Shown here piece after piece: positions 24,931 to 34,664 of a stretch of DNA of 64,000 nt. The first letter of the stretch is position 1. Each line of letters starts with the position of its first letter. The stretch comes from Opitutus sp. ER46 (GTDB lineage: Bacteria; Verrucomicrobiota; Verrucomicrobiia; Opitutales; Opitutaceae), in NCBI RefSeq assembly GCF_003054705.1, contig NZ_QAYX01000022.1, positions 372,001 to 436,000 on the forward strand. Direction: 5' to 3'. The translations under genes and the position numbers were made by a program. Under the pieces are notes generated by a model that did no database searches, was not told the DNA's origin, and saw only the letters and a program-made list of their open reading frames with translations.

Positions 24931-27900
24931 TTGCGCGCACTCCAGACACTCGGCGTCGCCGTCATCGGCATCTGCACGCTGCTCCAGCCCCCCCTGGCTG
25001 GAAGTGAGGCCGCAGTTTCGCGCGCGGGCTACCCGCTCCTCTCCATTCACTCCAACGAGGAAGTCGGCTCGGGGGTGACCGCAAATGCCGCAGTGCAGGA
25101 CCCAACCGGGGTCATTCACTTCGCCGCGGACGGCATCTTCAGTTTCGATGGCGAGCGCTGGCAGAAGACCACCGCGCCCGGGCTGCAGCGGATCTTTGGC
25201 ATCGATCTCGCACCCGACGGACGTCTCTGGGCCGCCCAGGACGGCGAGGTGGGCTGGTTCGAACGCCAGCCCGACGGCGGCTGGTCCTACCGGCCGCTCC
25301 CCGCACTCGCGGGATTCGACCCCGCGCCCGAAGGCCCGGTCTTCCAGGTACTGGCCGAGAAGCAGGGGGCCGTCTTCCTGACGATGGACACGGTCTACCG
25401 GTGGGACGGCGCCAAGCTGCACGCCTGGCGCATGGCGGGCAGCCGCCGGCTTTACGCGTTTCGCGTTGGCGACGAGATCTACGTGCACGATCGCAACGCG
25501 GGCCTGCTGCGGCTTGGCGCGAACGGGCCCGAACTCGTCGTGGCGCAGGCTGCCATCGGCGATCCGGCGACCGCCGTCCATTGGCTCGAGCCGCTGCCGG
25601 GCGGCGGCTGGTTGTTCGCGACCGGCAGGGGCCTCGTCCGCTACCAAGCCGGCCGCTCCGAACCGTTCGCCCCCGAGGTATCGCGCCGTCTCAGCGAACT
25701 TGCGCTCACCTGCGGCACGCGCCTGCCGGACGGGCGCGTCGCCTTCGGCACGCTTTGGGGCGGCATCGTTTTCATGGCGGCCGACGGATCGCTCGACCGC
25801 ACACTGAGCGAGGCCGACGGCCTGCCCTCGGTCTACATCAAGTCCCTCTTCGTCGACCACGAGGGCAACCTGTGGGTGACCTCCACCTCCCAGGTGCTGC
25901 GCCTCAGCCTCGACCCCGCCACGCGCATCTTCGACGAACGCGCGCGGTTGGCGCCCCAGATCCCGTATCGGATCATCCGCGCCATGGGTCGCATCATGCT
26001 GGCGAACGCAGGCGGGGTCTACGCGCTCGCGCCCGACGAGCGGCAGTTCGAGCGCATGCCGTCCCTGAGCAGCGCCGTCCACGACATCGTGGCCCGGGGC
26101 GACGACCTGCTGGTGTGCGGTTACCGCGGAGCTTGGCGGATCTCACCGTCCGGGGCGTCCACGCCCGTGCTCACTTCCCGCAACGATGCCGCCACCGCCA
26201 TCGCCTCCCGCGCGCGCCCCGGCGAACTGCTCGTGCTCGAGTATCCGAAATCCCAGGTGGTCGCGGTGCGGCCCGACGGCTCCTCGTATCCGGTCGTCAC
26301 CGACATTCCCGGCTTCGTGACGTGGATCGCAGAGGACAACCAGGGCCGGCTGTGGCTCGCCAACGAGCGCGGGCACGTGCTGCTCGCCCCGTTCGCGACC
26401 GCCCACCCCGTCCGCGCCCAGCCGCTTCCCGCCAGCTTCCAGTTGCCCAACCCGGGCACCCGCACCGGGATTCGCACCACCGCCCACGGCGACGTCATCG
26501 TCTTCGGCGAACGGGGGGGCTGGTTCAAGCCGGCCGATGCCGACGTCTTCCTCCCGATCCAGCGGCATCCCGCCCGCCCGGTCCTCGGCGCGTCGGACTT
26601 CTCCCTCGGCGATTCCGGCTGGCTGATCTACGCGCCCTCCGAGTCGCAAGCCGCCGCCGTGGCCCAGATCGTGATCGATCGCGGCATCGCGCGCTGGGTG
26701 CCGTACGAGGTTCCCGGGCTGAGCACGATTGGCGTCCCGCGCTGCATCTTTACCGAGACTGACGCCGACGGCGCCACGGTGCTGTGGATCGCCGGCACCC
26801 GCGCCGTGCTGCGCCATCGCGTCGCGGCCACCCCGGTCGTCGTGCCCCCGGCCGCGCCGCTGCTGCGGGCGTTTGCCCGGCCGCTCGACAGCGAGGCGCT
26901 CACGCCGGTGTTTGGCCGGCTGCCCTACACCACGCGGGCGGTCGACTTCGAGTTTGCCGCGCCCGAGTTCGCGCGCCGCAACTCCCTCCGGCTGCAGACC
27001 CGCATCGACGGCGTGGACGCCGACTGGGTGCCCGCCGCGCCCGACTCGCGTCGCGAGCTCACCGCCCTGCGCGATGGCCGCTATACCTTCCGCGTGCGCG
27101 CCGTCGCGGAGACCGGCGCCGCCAGCGAGCCGACCACGTTGTCCTTCGAGGTCGCGCCGCCATGGTGGCGCTCGGCTCCCGTCGTGGTCCTCGCCCTCGC
27201 CGCGCTCTTTCCCGCGATCTACCTCGTGTTCCGCCTCCGCGTGAAGGCGCTCCAGCGCCGCAACGAACTGCTCGAGCAGAAGGTGCGCGAACGCACCGAG
27301 GAACTCGCCGAGGCCAGCGCGGCCAAGACGATGTTCGTGGCCAACATGAGCCACGACATTCGCAACCCGCTCAACGGCATCGTCGGCCTCGCGCTGGCGC
27401 TGGAGGACACGCGGCTCGATTCCCAGCAACGCGACCTGGTCGCCACGCTCCGCGAGTGCACGACGTACCTCTCGTCGCTCGTCGACGACGTGCTCGACTT
27501 TGCCAGCATCGAGGCGGGCCGGATCGAGCTGCGCCCGGGGCCCTATTCCCCGGCGGAGCTCCTGAACTCCGTCGTCGCCGCCCTCAAGGCGCAGGCGGCC
27601 GAGCGCGACGTCACCATCGCGATCGAGACCGATCCGGAACTGCCGCCCGTCCTCCGCGGCGACGCCGGTCGCATCCAGCAGATCCTCGTCAACTACCTGT
27701 CCAACGCGATCAAGTACGCGGGCGGCGACATCCGCCTCGGCGCGATGCTTGCCGCGAACGCGCCCGGCGAGGTCGAGTTCCACGTCAGCGACGAGGGCCC
27801 GGGCATCAGTGCCGCCGAGCAGGCCACGCTGTTCACCAAGTTCACCCGCCTGCCTTCGCGCCGCGAACAGGCGCCGGGCACCGGCCTGGGTCTCGCCGCC

Positions 27901-28794
27901 TGCCGGCTGCTCGCCGACGCCATGGGCGGACTCGTCGGCGTCGAGAGCGAACCGGGACGCGGCGCCTGTTTCTTCCTGCGGCTACCGCTGATCATCGCCC
28001 ACGAGGCGCCCGTCGCCGCGACGCCCGCCGCGCTCCCGCGGGCCACCGTCCTCCTCGTCGAGGACACCGACTACAACGCCCTGGCCGCCACCGCCGTCCT
28101 CGCCCGCCTCGGGCTCACCTGCGACCGCGCGCGCGACGGCGCGGAGGCGATCCGCCTCTTCGGCGAAAAGCGCCACAACATCGTGCTCCTCGATCGCAAC
28201 CTGCCGGACCTCGACGGCACCGAGGTTGCCCAGCGCCTCCGCGAACTGGAGAACGACGGCACGCGTTCCGTCCTGCTCGCCGTCACCGCCTACTGTACGC
28301 GCGAGGATCGTGCTCGCTGCCTCAAGGCCGGGATGGACGCCTTCATCGGCAAGCCGCTGACGCCGGAAAAGCTGCGGCGCGTGCTCATCGACGCCGGCCG
28401 GCGCCTGCTGCTCGCACCGACGATGGACGCGACCGCCGGCGCGCCCGATCACGACCTCAACACGACCCTCCTCGAGTACCTTGCCGAGGGGAAGGAAGGC
28501 GGCCTCTCCACGCAGGTGGAGCGGTTTCTCGCCGCCCTGGAAAACGTCGAGGCGGAGATCAACGAGGCTCACGCCCAGGCCGATCTGCCGGCGCTGGCCA
28601 CCGCGGCGCATCGTCTCCTCGGCCAGGCCCGGATGATCGGAGCCACGCGACTAGTCGACGCCGCGACCGAGCTCGAGAACGCGGCGCGCCGCGCTGACGA
28701 AGCCCGCCTCACCGCCGTCCTGGCCCAGATTCCGGCCGAGGTCGGCCTGCTCAAGGGAGCATTGCGCCGTCGCCCTGGGGCGCAACGAGTGTGA
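24931..28794 (+). CDS. Hybrid histidine kinase with periplasmic beta-propeller sensor
   Basis: A 1287-residue one-protein phosphorelay. A signal segment (about 1-25) is followed by a periplasmic propeller of Reg_prop-like repeats (about 30-640, for example [19 protein letters not shown]) and a Y_Y_Y domain (about 665-742). Then come a membrane helix (748-768), HisKA with H808 ([11 protein letters not shown]), an ATPase domain ([25 protein letters not shown]), a receiver domain with D1088 (LLDRNLPD) and an Hpt domain with H1227 ([14 protein letters not shown]). Relatives sense polysaccharide breakdown products. The start is TTG; no better in-frame start was found. Its 3' end overlaps the facing regulator gene by 44 bp. 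Confidence 0.92.
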   Translation: MRALQTLGVAVIGICTLLQPPLAGSEAAVSRAGYPLLSIHSNEEVGSGVTANAAVQDPTGVIHFAADGIFSFDGERWQKTTAPGLQRIFGIDLAPDGRLWAAQDGEVGWFERQPDGGWSYRPLPALAGFDPAPEGPVFQVLAEKQGAVFLTMDTVYRWDGAKLHAWRMAGSRRLYAFRVGDEIYVHDRNAGLLRLGANGPELVVAQAAIGDPATAVHWLEPLPGGGWLFATGRGLVRYQAGRSEPFAPEVSRRLSELALTCGTRLPDGRVAFGTLWGGIVFMAADGSLDRTLSEADGLPSVYIKSLFVDHEGNLWVTSTSQVLRLSLDPATRIFDERARLAPQIPYRIIRAMGRIMLANAGGVYALAPDERQFERMPSLSSAVHDIVARGDDLLVCGYRGAWRISPSGASTPVLTSRNDAATAIASRARPGELLVLEYPKSQVVAVRPDGSSYPVVTDIPGFVTWIAEDNQGRLWLANERGHVLLAPFATAHPVRAQPLPASFQLPNPGTRTGIRTTAHGDVIVFGERGGWFKPADADVFLPIQRHPARPVLGASDFSLGDSGWLIYAPSESQAAAVAQIVIDRGIARWVPYEVPGLSTIGVPRCIFTETDADGATVLWIAGTRAVLRHRVAATPVVVPPAAPLLRAFARPLDSEALTPVFGRLPYTTRAVDFEFAAPEFARRNSLRLQTRIDGVDADWVPAAPDSRRELTALRDGRYTFRVRAVAETGAASEPTTLSFEVAPPWWRSAPVVVLALAALFPAIYLVFRLRVKALQRRNELLEQKVRERTEELAEASAAKTMFVANMSHDIRNPLNGIVGLALALEDTRLDSQQRDLVATLRECTTYLSSLVDDVLDFASIEAGRIELRPGPYSPAELLNSVVAALKAQAAERDVTIAIETDPELPPVLRGDAGRIQQILVNYLSNAIKYAGGDIRLGAMLAANAPGEVEFHVSDEGPGISAAEQATLFTKFTRLPSRREQAPGTGLGLAACRLLADAMGGLVGVESEPGRGACFFLRLPLIIAHEAPVAATPAALPRATVLLVEDTDYNALAATAVLARLGLTCDRARDGAEAIRLFGEKRHNIVLLDRNLPDLDGTEVAQRLRELENDGTRSVLLAVTAYCTREDRARCLKAGMDAFIGKPLTPEKLRRVLIDAGRRLLLAPTMDATAGAPDHDLNTTLLEYLAEGKEGGLSTQVERFLAALENVEAEINEAHAQADLPALATAAHRLLGQARMIGATRLVDAATELENAARRADEARLTAVLAQIPAEVGLLKGALRRRPGAQRV

Positions 28795-29410
28795 AGCCGT
28801 GTTCGCGCGCGTAGCGCACGAGCTCGGTCGTGTTCTCGAGACCGAGTTTCCGGACGATGTTCAACCGGTGGGTCGCGACCGTCTGCTCGGAGATATCCAG
28901 CCGCCGGGCGATTTCGACGTCGCGCAACGACTGCCCAACGAGCGTGAGGATCGTGCACTCGCGATTGCCCAACACCTTGTCGAACGCGTTCGGATCGCGG
29001 TGTCGCAGGTCGCGCAACCGCCGGAACGGGGCCGAGAAGCTGGGCTTCCCCGCCGCCACCGCCTCGATCGCCTGCTTCAACGCCGCCACGCTGTTCGTGT
29101 TTTTGTCGACGAACCCGCGCACCGCCGCCCGTTCCACACGGAACACCGTGTAGTCGTCGCAGTGCGACGAGAGCACCAGCACGCCGATCTCGGGGATGAC
29201 CTGGCGGATCCGCTCGATGACCTGGAACCCGTCGAGCCGCGGCAGGTGCAGATCCAGCAGGACCAGCTCAGGTTGGGTGCGCGTGATCACCTCGACCGCC
29301 TGCAGCCCATCCTCGGCCTCGCCGACGACCTCATGTCGGAGGTCCTCCGCGCAGACTTTGCGCAGCACCTCCCGGAACATCAGATGGTCCTCAACGATAA
29401 CGATCCGCAC
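28751..29410 (-). CDS. NarL/FixJ-type response regulator
   Basis: A 219-residue regulator. The receiver domain (1-120) has the acidic pair E7/D8, phosphoacceptor D53 (LLDLHLPRLD) and K103. A LuxR-type helix-turn-helix follows (about 150-210: LTLVGQSLRDVEIARRLDIS then EQTVATHRLNIVRKL). It likely receives phosphate from a kinase such as the facing hybrid kinase, whose Hpt domain could donate it. The two genes are convergent and overlap tail to tail (28751-28794), so their transcripts are antisense to each other over 44 bases. Target genes are unknown. Confidence 0.9.
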   Translation of the reverse strand: MRIVIVEDHLMFREVLRKVCAEDLRHEVVGEAEDGLQAVEVITRTQPELVLLDLHLPRLDGFQVIERIRQVIPEIGVLVLSSHCDDYTVFRVERAAVRGFVDKNTNSVAALKQAIEAVAAGKPSFSAPFRRLRDLRHRDPNAFDKVLGNRECTILTLVGQSLRDVEIARRLDISEQTVATHRLNIVRKLGLENTTELVRYAREHGFTLVAPQGDGAMLP

Positions 29411-29523
29411 CGCGTCAGGATTGCGGCGACCCGCCGTTCGCGCAAGCCACCGGTGCCGCCGCCTCGCAGCCTGCTGCTACGTGCTGCTACGGTCGCAGGA
29501 TTTCGGAACCCATAAAAATACAT

Positions 29524-29555
29524 AAGCCGCTGACCTTTAAAATGTTCAGCGGCTT
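29524..29555 (-). terminator. Intrinsic terminator after tRNA-Glu
   Basis: AAGCCGCTGA (29524-29533) pairs perfectly with TCAGCGGCTT (29546-29555). Read leftward, the hairpin is followed by a T-rich run (TATGTATTTTTATG), as expected of a rho-independent terminator for the tRNA gene. Confidence 0.75.
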
Positions 29556-29561
29556 TGAAAT

Positions 29562-29636
29562 TGGCGCCCCCACGGGGAATCGAACCCCGCTTTGAAGATT
29601 GAGAATCTCCTGTCCTAACCGATAGACGATGAGGGC
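29562..29636 (-). tRNA. tRNA-Glu (CTC anticodon)
   Basis: All four arms are present: acceptor GCCCTCA with TGGGGGC, a D arm, anticodon stem GGAGA/TCTTC around loop TTCTCAA (anticodon CTC), and T arm CGGGG-TTCGATT-CCCCG. The CCA end is encoded (29562-29564). A terminator follows. Between 29637 and 29946 no gene is seen. Confidence 0.95.
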
Positions 29637-29946
29637 GAAAACAGACGGGCAAGGCTCATGGTTTCGCGGCGGTCGTCAAGTGGTTTTCCAGGGGATTTTT
29701 GCGCCGGTTCGCCCGGCCTCCCTGCCTATTCCACTGCATTCAGGCGGGTAGCATGCCTCTTGAACCTGCCGCGTCCGCCAAGTTTCCGCGTGATCGCTCC
29801 AAGTGCGTACAGTACCAGCACCAGCCACGCTCAGAAGTGGTACGAAACGCCGGCTTGATGCTGCTCCGGAACGGTGGCCCGTCCGGGCAATCAGGCACGG
29901 GTTGCGTGCGGGCCCGATGCTCCGGACCCGCACGGCTGCGTCCCGT

Positions 29947-30165
29947 CTACCGGCCGGCCGCGCTTGCCGCCGCTTCGGTTTCAGCGGCGGCAAAGACGTC
30001 CGCCCAGCCGCGGGCGATCAAACCTGCCCGTTGCTCCGGCTCGAGCCGGGCCAAGTGGGCGACCGCGAGCTCGCAGCGTTCGAGCCAGGTGCCGGGATGG
30101 ACCGCCTGGGCCCAGCCGCGCATCCGGCGAATCTGATTCTTACTCAAGGGTGATTCTTCGTTCAT
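29947..30165 (-). CDS. Small protein of unknown function
   Basis: A 72-residue basic-to-neutral helical peptide opening MNEESPLSKNQIRRMRGWAQ, with WLERCELAVAHLARLEPEQR in the middle and an Ala/Glu-rich tail. No signal or membrane segment is present. GAGAAG lies six bases before the ATG. No family is recognised, and it may be spurious, but its codon use agrees with real genes nearby. From 30166 to 30359 nothing is seen. Confidence 0.4.
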   Translation of the reverse strand: MNEESPLSKNQIRRMRGWAQAVHPGTWLERCELAVAHLARLEPEQRAGLIARGWADVFAAAETEAAASAAGR

Positions 30166-30359
30166 GGATCTTCTCTTTGGTTGTCTCGTTGGACGCTCGA
30201 CGCCGTGCGCCCCACCCGCTTCTGCGCGGGAGGCGCCGGCAACGATCGAGCGTGGCGGCCATGCGGGCCCGCCGGCGCCGCGCGGTGCTTCACCGCGTCA
30301 CGCCAGGCGGGCCCGTGCCCCATCGCAGACCAACGGTCCACGCCGGTTCGGCCGGCGGC

Positions 30360-31430
30360 TCATGGGCAAACCGGACGGTTCCAACGCGGTGGGAAGGCAG
30401 CGGACCAGGCCATCGGGCGGCGCTCCGCCGCCGCTGCCGCGGTCGCACTCGCCCGCACCCCAGGCGCACCCCGCGGCGGCATCAGCACCTGCTGCGCCGC
30501 CGATGCCGCGTGCAGGCGTTCGAGCTCCGGCGCCGACAAGGTCAGCGCGGCCGCCCGCACCAGTTCATGCAGCTGGCCGACGGCGTTCACGCCGAGGATG
30601 GCCGACGCGACCTGCCGGTTGTGCAGCACCCACGCGAGCGCAACCTGGGCCGTCGACTCGCCGCGCTCCCGCGCGATCTCGTGCAGCACGAAGGACACCC
30701 GCGAACGGCAACTGTCGGCGTAGCGCACGGCCAGCCAGTCCCGCCGCGCCGGCCGCAGCCCCTGCGAACCGCTGAGCGCACCCCCTGCCAGGGGCGAGCG
30801 CGCAATCACGGCCAATCGATGCGCGTCACACACCCGGGCCAGTTCGGGCTCGAGCCCCGTGCGCGCCAGCAGCGAGTAATCGACCTGCACGCCTTCGAAA
30901 CGGCAGTGCACCTGCGCCAGGCCGTCGCGCATGAGCTCCACCACCCGCCAGGACGGCGCGTTCGCCAGCACGACATAGCGCACCAGCCCGCGACGAACGA
31001 TCGCGTCGAGGGCCGTCCGCAAGGCCTCCGGCGCGCCGCCGTCGGGCCAGCGCACCACCAGGATATCGAGATAGTCGGTCTGCAGCCGGCGCAGCGACTC
31101 CTCCATCGTCGCGCGCACCTCCTCCGTCACGCCGGGGGTGCCGCGCCCGGTCGGAGGCGTCCACTGCGTGCCGAGCACGAGTTCGCGCCGCGCCACGCCC
31201 CGTCGGGTGTGCCAGCGGCCGACGACGATCTCCGAGAACGCCGACAACGCCTGGGCGTTTACGGCGTCGCGCGAGGCGCTCACGGCCTGGACATAGGTGC
31301 CGCCGCTGTCGTGAAAGGCGTCGAGAATCGCGCCGGACGTCGGTTCGTCCGTGCTCCAGCCGAAGTGCATCGTGCCGAGACAAAGTTCCGAGAGCGTGAG
31401 ACTGGTGCAGCCAAAGGGGCGGTAATTCAT
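30360..31430 (-). CDS. Aldo/keto reductase-family protein lacking the catalytic tetrad
   Basis: A 356-residue AKR-fold protein (MNYRPFGCTSLTLSELCLGT opening, LQTDYLDILVVRWPD, CDAHRLAVIARSPLAGGALS, then QVALAWVLHNRQVASAILGV). In active reductases the Asp, Tyr, Lys and His of the tetrad lie in DTAxxxY, ATK and HWPD; here the aligned residues are Q48, S53, Q89 and R127. The NADPH-binding end of the barrel seems kept. It is therefore probably not an oxidoreductase; a regulatory or binding role is possible. The C-terminal about 35 residues are low-complexity. ATG at 31428-31430 begins the family similarity. Confidence 0.8.
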   Translation of the reverse strand: MNYRPFGCTSLTLSELCLGTMHFGWSTDEPTSGAILDAFHDSGGTYVQAVSASRDAVNAQALSAFSEIVVGRWHTRRGVARRELVLGTQWTPPTGRGTPGVTEEVRATMEESLRRLQTDYLDILVVRWPDGGAPEALRTALDAIVRRGLVRYVVLANAPSWRVVELMRDGLAQVHCRFEGVQVDYSLLARTGLEPELARVCDAHRLAVIARSPLAGGALSGSQGLRPARRDWLAVRYADSCRSRVSFVLHEIARERGESTAQVALAWVLHNRQVASAILGVNAVGQLHELVRAAALTLSAPELERLHAASAAQQVLMPPRGAPGVRASATAAAAAERRPMAWSAAFPPRWNRPVCP

Positions 31431-31746
31431 GATCGATAGGTCCGAGGGTTCGAGGGTGTGCGCGCCGCTGGCGCGCGAGGACACGAGCCGCGGCGTCGGG
31501 CGCCGCTCTCGTCCATTCACTGGGACGGCCACGCCGGCGCGGTCCGTCCTCAACCTGCTCAGCTTATCGTCAGGTCAACGGACTCACCGCACCGGCCACA
31601 CCGGGAAGATGGCACCCCGCGTGGGAATTTGCCGGTGGAAGATGCGTGAACGGGTCATGGCGGGAAAAGTCGCCGCGACCAACGGCCCTGTCGCAGGGCC
31701 TGTCAAGCCGTTTGTCGAATTTCCCATTGACATCCTCTTTTTCGGA

Positions 31747-31932
31747 GCGCGTGGTGCGGCATCACCATGCGCTTCGAACGTTCAGTGAACACTATTTTTG
31801 CGGCCCCCGTGCGCGGGGTGCATGCGGGAGTGGCGCTGATCTTTCTTGGGCACTCGGGTGCGCGGGCGTGACGGCTTAGCCGTCCGCGACCGCACCCATC
31901 CTGTTGAGGACGTTCCCGTGGCTTGAGCCACG
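31747..31932 (+). repeat. Three hairpins upstream of the homospermidine synthase gene
   Basis: GCGCGTGGTG/CACCATGCGC (31747-31772, one G-U), GACGGC-TTA-GCCGTC (31870-31884) and CGTGGCT-TG-AGCCACG (31917-31932) lie in a 687-bp non-coding stretch (31431-32117). They could be leader-RNA structures or repeats. I see no known riboswitch and no confident promoter there. Confidence 0.45.
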
Positions 31933-32117
31933 GCTCTCCGTCCGCCCGGAGCCAGTCGCGGCGTCCTACCCTGCGCCTTGCGCGCAGTTGCCTCCGCCCG
32001 CGTCCGCTCGAGCCCGCCGTTTATCGGCGTGGTCTCCCGCGCCTCGTGCTCCCCGCCGGTCCCGCACCTTCCGCGGCGCACCCGGCGGCAACCGTCCACC
32101 TCAAGCCCAGCTCTGCC

Positions 32118-33563
32118 ATGGAATTCACTCATCGCGTCGTCATGATCGGATTCGGTGTGGTCGCCCGCACCCTCCTTCCGCTCCTCCTCAAGCACCTGAA
32201 GCTCTCGCCCGCCCAGTTCGTCGTCATCGACCTGGCCGATCGGCGGGACGTCCTCGAGCCATGGATCGCCAAGGGCCTGACCTTCGTGCACGAGCGGATC
32301 ACTCCGTTCAGCCTGGCCCGGCTCCTTTCCACGCACGCGCGCGCCGGTGACCTCATCATCGATCTCGCTTGGAGCGTCGACTGCTTCGACATCGTGCAGT
32401 GGGCCCGCGACAACGAGGTGCTATACGTCAACGCCTCCCTCGAGTCGTGGAACCCCGGCGACGAGATGGAGCGCAAGACGCCGCTCGAGAAGTCGCTCTA
32501 CGCCCGCTACGCCCGCCTGCTGCCACTGCAGCAGCGCTGGCGCCATTCAACCACCGCGCTCATCGACCAGGGCGCGAATCCCGGCCTGATCTCCACCTTC
32601 GTCAAGACCGGCCTGCTCGACATCGCGACCGCAACCCTGCGCGAAAACAAGTTCGCCAGGCCCGCCGCCCGCCACCTCGAGCGCCTGCTCGAACGCGAGG
32701 ATTTCGCGCCTCTCGCCCGCGCCCTCGGCGTCCGCGCCATCCATTGCAGCGAGTGCGACACCCAGCGCGCCAACGTCGCGAAGGCGCCCGACGAGTTTGT
32801 CTCCACCTGGAGCGTCGAAGCCATGTGGGAGGAGTCGATCTCGCCCTGCGAACTCGGCTGGGGCACGCACGAAACCTGGACGCCTCCCGCCGCCACGCGT
32901 CCGACCACCGGGCCGGGCAACCAGATCATCCTGCCCCAGATGGGCCTCAATTCCTGGGTGCGCTCGTGGGTGCCCCAGCAGGAAATCGTCGGCATGCTCG
33001 TCACCCACGGCGAGTCATTCAGCCTCTCGCACACGCTCTCCGTCGTGGCGCGCGGGCGCGTCGTCTATCGGCCCACCGTGAACTATGCCTACATGCCCTG
33101 CGGCGACACCCTCGTGTCACTGCATGAGCTGCGGGCCCGCAACTACGAGCTGCACCCGAGGACGCGCGTCCCCACCCATGAGCTTGTCGCGGGCACGGAC
33201 ACCGTCGGCGCGCTCATCATGGGCCATCCGTTCAAATCCTGGTGGACCGGCAGCATGCTCTCCATCGCCGAGGCCCGGAAGCATGTGCCCGGCGCCAACG
33301 CCACCACCGTGCAGGTTTCCGCCGGCGTCCTGGCCAGCGTCCTCTGGACTCTGCGCAATCCACGCCAGGGCATCCGGCTTCCGGAAGATCTGCCGCATAG
33401 CGAAATTCTGGCGACGGCGGCGCCGTACCTCGGCGAACTGGTGTCGATCCGGTCCGATTGGACGCCGCTCAGCCGCTACCGGAATTACTTCTCCGAGGAA
33501 ACCGCGGCCGACGTCGACCACCAGGACCCGTGGCAGTTTCGGAACTTCCTCTTCCGTCCCTGA
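32118..33563 (+). CDS. hss: Homospermidine synthase
   Basis: A 481-residue enzyme of the saccharopine-dehydrogenase-like fold that makes the polyamine sym-homospermidine from putrescine (or putrescine and spermidine) using NAD. The N-terminal Rossmann segment reads VVMIGFGVVARTLLPLL, followed by IDLAWSVDCFDIVQWARDN and the conserved QGANPGLISTFVK and WGTHETWTP segments. The length matches bacterial Hss. ATG at 32118 starts the family similarity; the upstream extension is not conserved-looking. Gene neighbours give no polyamine context. Confidence 0.88.
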   Translation: MEFTHRVVMIGFGVVARTLLPLLLKHLKLSPAQFVVIDLADRRDVLEPWIAKGLTFVHERITPFSLARLLSTHARAGDLIIDLAWSVDCFDIVQWARDNEVLYVNASLESWNPGDEMERKTPLEKSLYARYARLLPLQQRWRHSTTALIDQGANPGLISTFVKTGLLDIATATLRENKFARPAARHLERLLEREDFAPLARALGVRAIHCSECDTQRANVAKAPDEFVSTWSVEAMWEESISPCELGWGTHETWTPPAATRPTTGPGNQIILPQMGLNSWVRSWVPQQEIVGMLVTHGESFSLSHTLSVVARGRVVYRPTVNYAYMPCGDTLVSLHELRARNYELHPRTRVPTHELVAGTDTVGALIMGHPFKSWWTGSMLSIAEARKHVPGANATTVQVSAGVLASVLWTLRNPRQGIRLPEDLPHSEILATAAPYLGELVSIRSDWTPLSRYRNYFSEETAADVDHQDPWQFRNFLFRP

Positions 33564-33596
33564 CCTTCCGCCCTCGCCCGCCGCGCCGGCCTGCGC

Positions 33597-34613
33597 TCAA
33601 CGGCCGGCGTGCGCGTGCTTCGCGAGGTAGACGAATGGTGCGTCAGGGAAATCCGAGAACAGGCCGTCGATGCCCACTTCGTTGAAGAAGAGATCGAAGA
33701 ACGCTTCCGGGGTGGCGCAGAACTTCGGCAGCGCATCGCTCCGGAAGGTGTAGGGATGCACGACCAGCTTCCGTTCATGCGCGAGCCGCACGACGTCGTT
33801 CGGCCGCGCCTTGCCGTCGCTGTCCACCGTCACGAGCAGCGCGAGCGCCGGTCCGATGCCATCGGCATACTTCGCCACTTCGTCGAGCGCCGCCGCCGTC
33901 AGCAGCTTGCCGTTGTCCTCCGGCTTCGCCCCCTCGCCGTATTTGCCGACCAGCAACACCATTCGCCCGGCGAAGCCGAGCTCCGTCCGCAGCCGCTTGA
34001 CCTCGGCGAACTCGAAACACTGGAGGAAAAAGGGATCAGCCTTCGTCCGATAGCCGTAGCGCGCGAGGATCGGCAGCACGATCGCGCTGATATCCTGCCC
34101 CTGCTCCCGGTGCCACGCCGGCGCCTTCAGTTCCGGGTAGATTCCCGCCACGCGCCCCGTGCTCTGGTTCAACCCCTGGATCAGCTGGAGCTCCTCCTCC
34201 AGCGTCGAGATGGAGAAGGTCGAACGGCCGGCCGGGAACCGACCGGGAAACACGCGTTCCCCCGTCTTCACGTCGAACCGCTCCGTCACCCGGAGCTGCT
34301 TCAGCTCCGCCAACGTGAAATCGATCGCGTAAAACCGCCCGTTCGCCCGGTGCCGGTCGGGGAATCGCTTCGCCACGTCCGTGACGTTGTCGATCTCGAT
34401 GTCGTGGAGGACCACCGGCACGCCATCCTGGCTCAGCACCACGTCCTGCTCGATGAAGTCCGCCCCCAGGCCGTGCGCGAGCGCCTTCGCGGGCAGCGTG
34501 TGCTCGGGCAGGTAGCCGCTCGCCCCGCGATGCGCGATGACCAGCGGCCGCGCCGCGGCCACCGTCGCCGCGGCGCTCATCAGAGCCAGGAACAGAACCA
34601 GATGCTTCTTCAT
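33597..34613 (-). CDS. glpQ: Periplasmic glycerophosphodiester phosphodiesterase
   Basis: A 338-residue GDPD-family TIM barrel with a signal peptide (MKKHLVLFLALMSAAATVAA). It releases glycerol-3-phosphate from deacylated phospholipids in the periplasm. Catalytic residues are visible: H28 and R29 (AHRGASGYLPEHT), E55 and D57 (FIEQDVVLSQDG) and H70 (VVLHD). The insertion between strands, with YPELKAPAWHREQG, matches the longer GlpQ type rather than UgpQ. ATG at 34613 was preferred over an in-frame ATG three codons earlier. It faces hss convergently, 33 bp apart. Confidence 0.9.
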   Translation of the reverse strand: MKKHLVLFLALMSAAATVAAARPLVIAHRGASGYLPEHTLPAKALAHGLGADFIEQDVVLSQDGVPVVLHDIEIDNVTDVAKRFPDRHRANGRFYAIDFTLAELKQLRVTERFDVKTGERVFPGRFPAGRSTFSISTLEEELQLIQGLNQSTGRVAGIYPELKAPAWHREQGQDISAIVLPILARYGYRTKADPFFLQCFEFAEVKRLRTELGFAGRMVLLVGKYGEGAKPEDNGKLLTAAALDEVAKYADGIGPALALLVTVDSDGKARPNDVVRLAHERKLVVHPYTFRSDALPKFCATPEAFFDLFFNEVGIDGLFSDFPDAPFVYLAKHAHAGR

Positions 34614-34664
34614 TCCCCGCACGCTAGTGCGGAGCCTGAGCCCTCGTCCACGCCGGACTCGTCC

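Noticed and set aside
31429-31788. 119-residue open frame before hss
   Set aside because: It has no motif, signal or ribosome site, and its codon use is unlike real genes here.
31431-32117. Known riboswitch upstream of hss
   Set aside because: The stems do not match any riboswitch I know, so only hairpins are reported.
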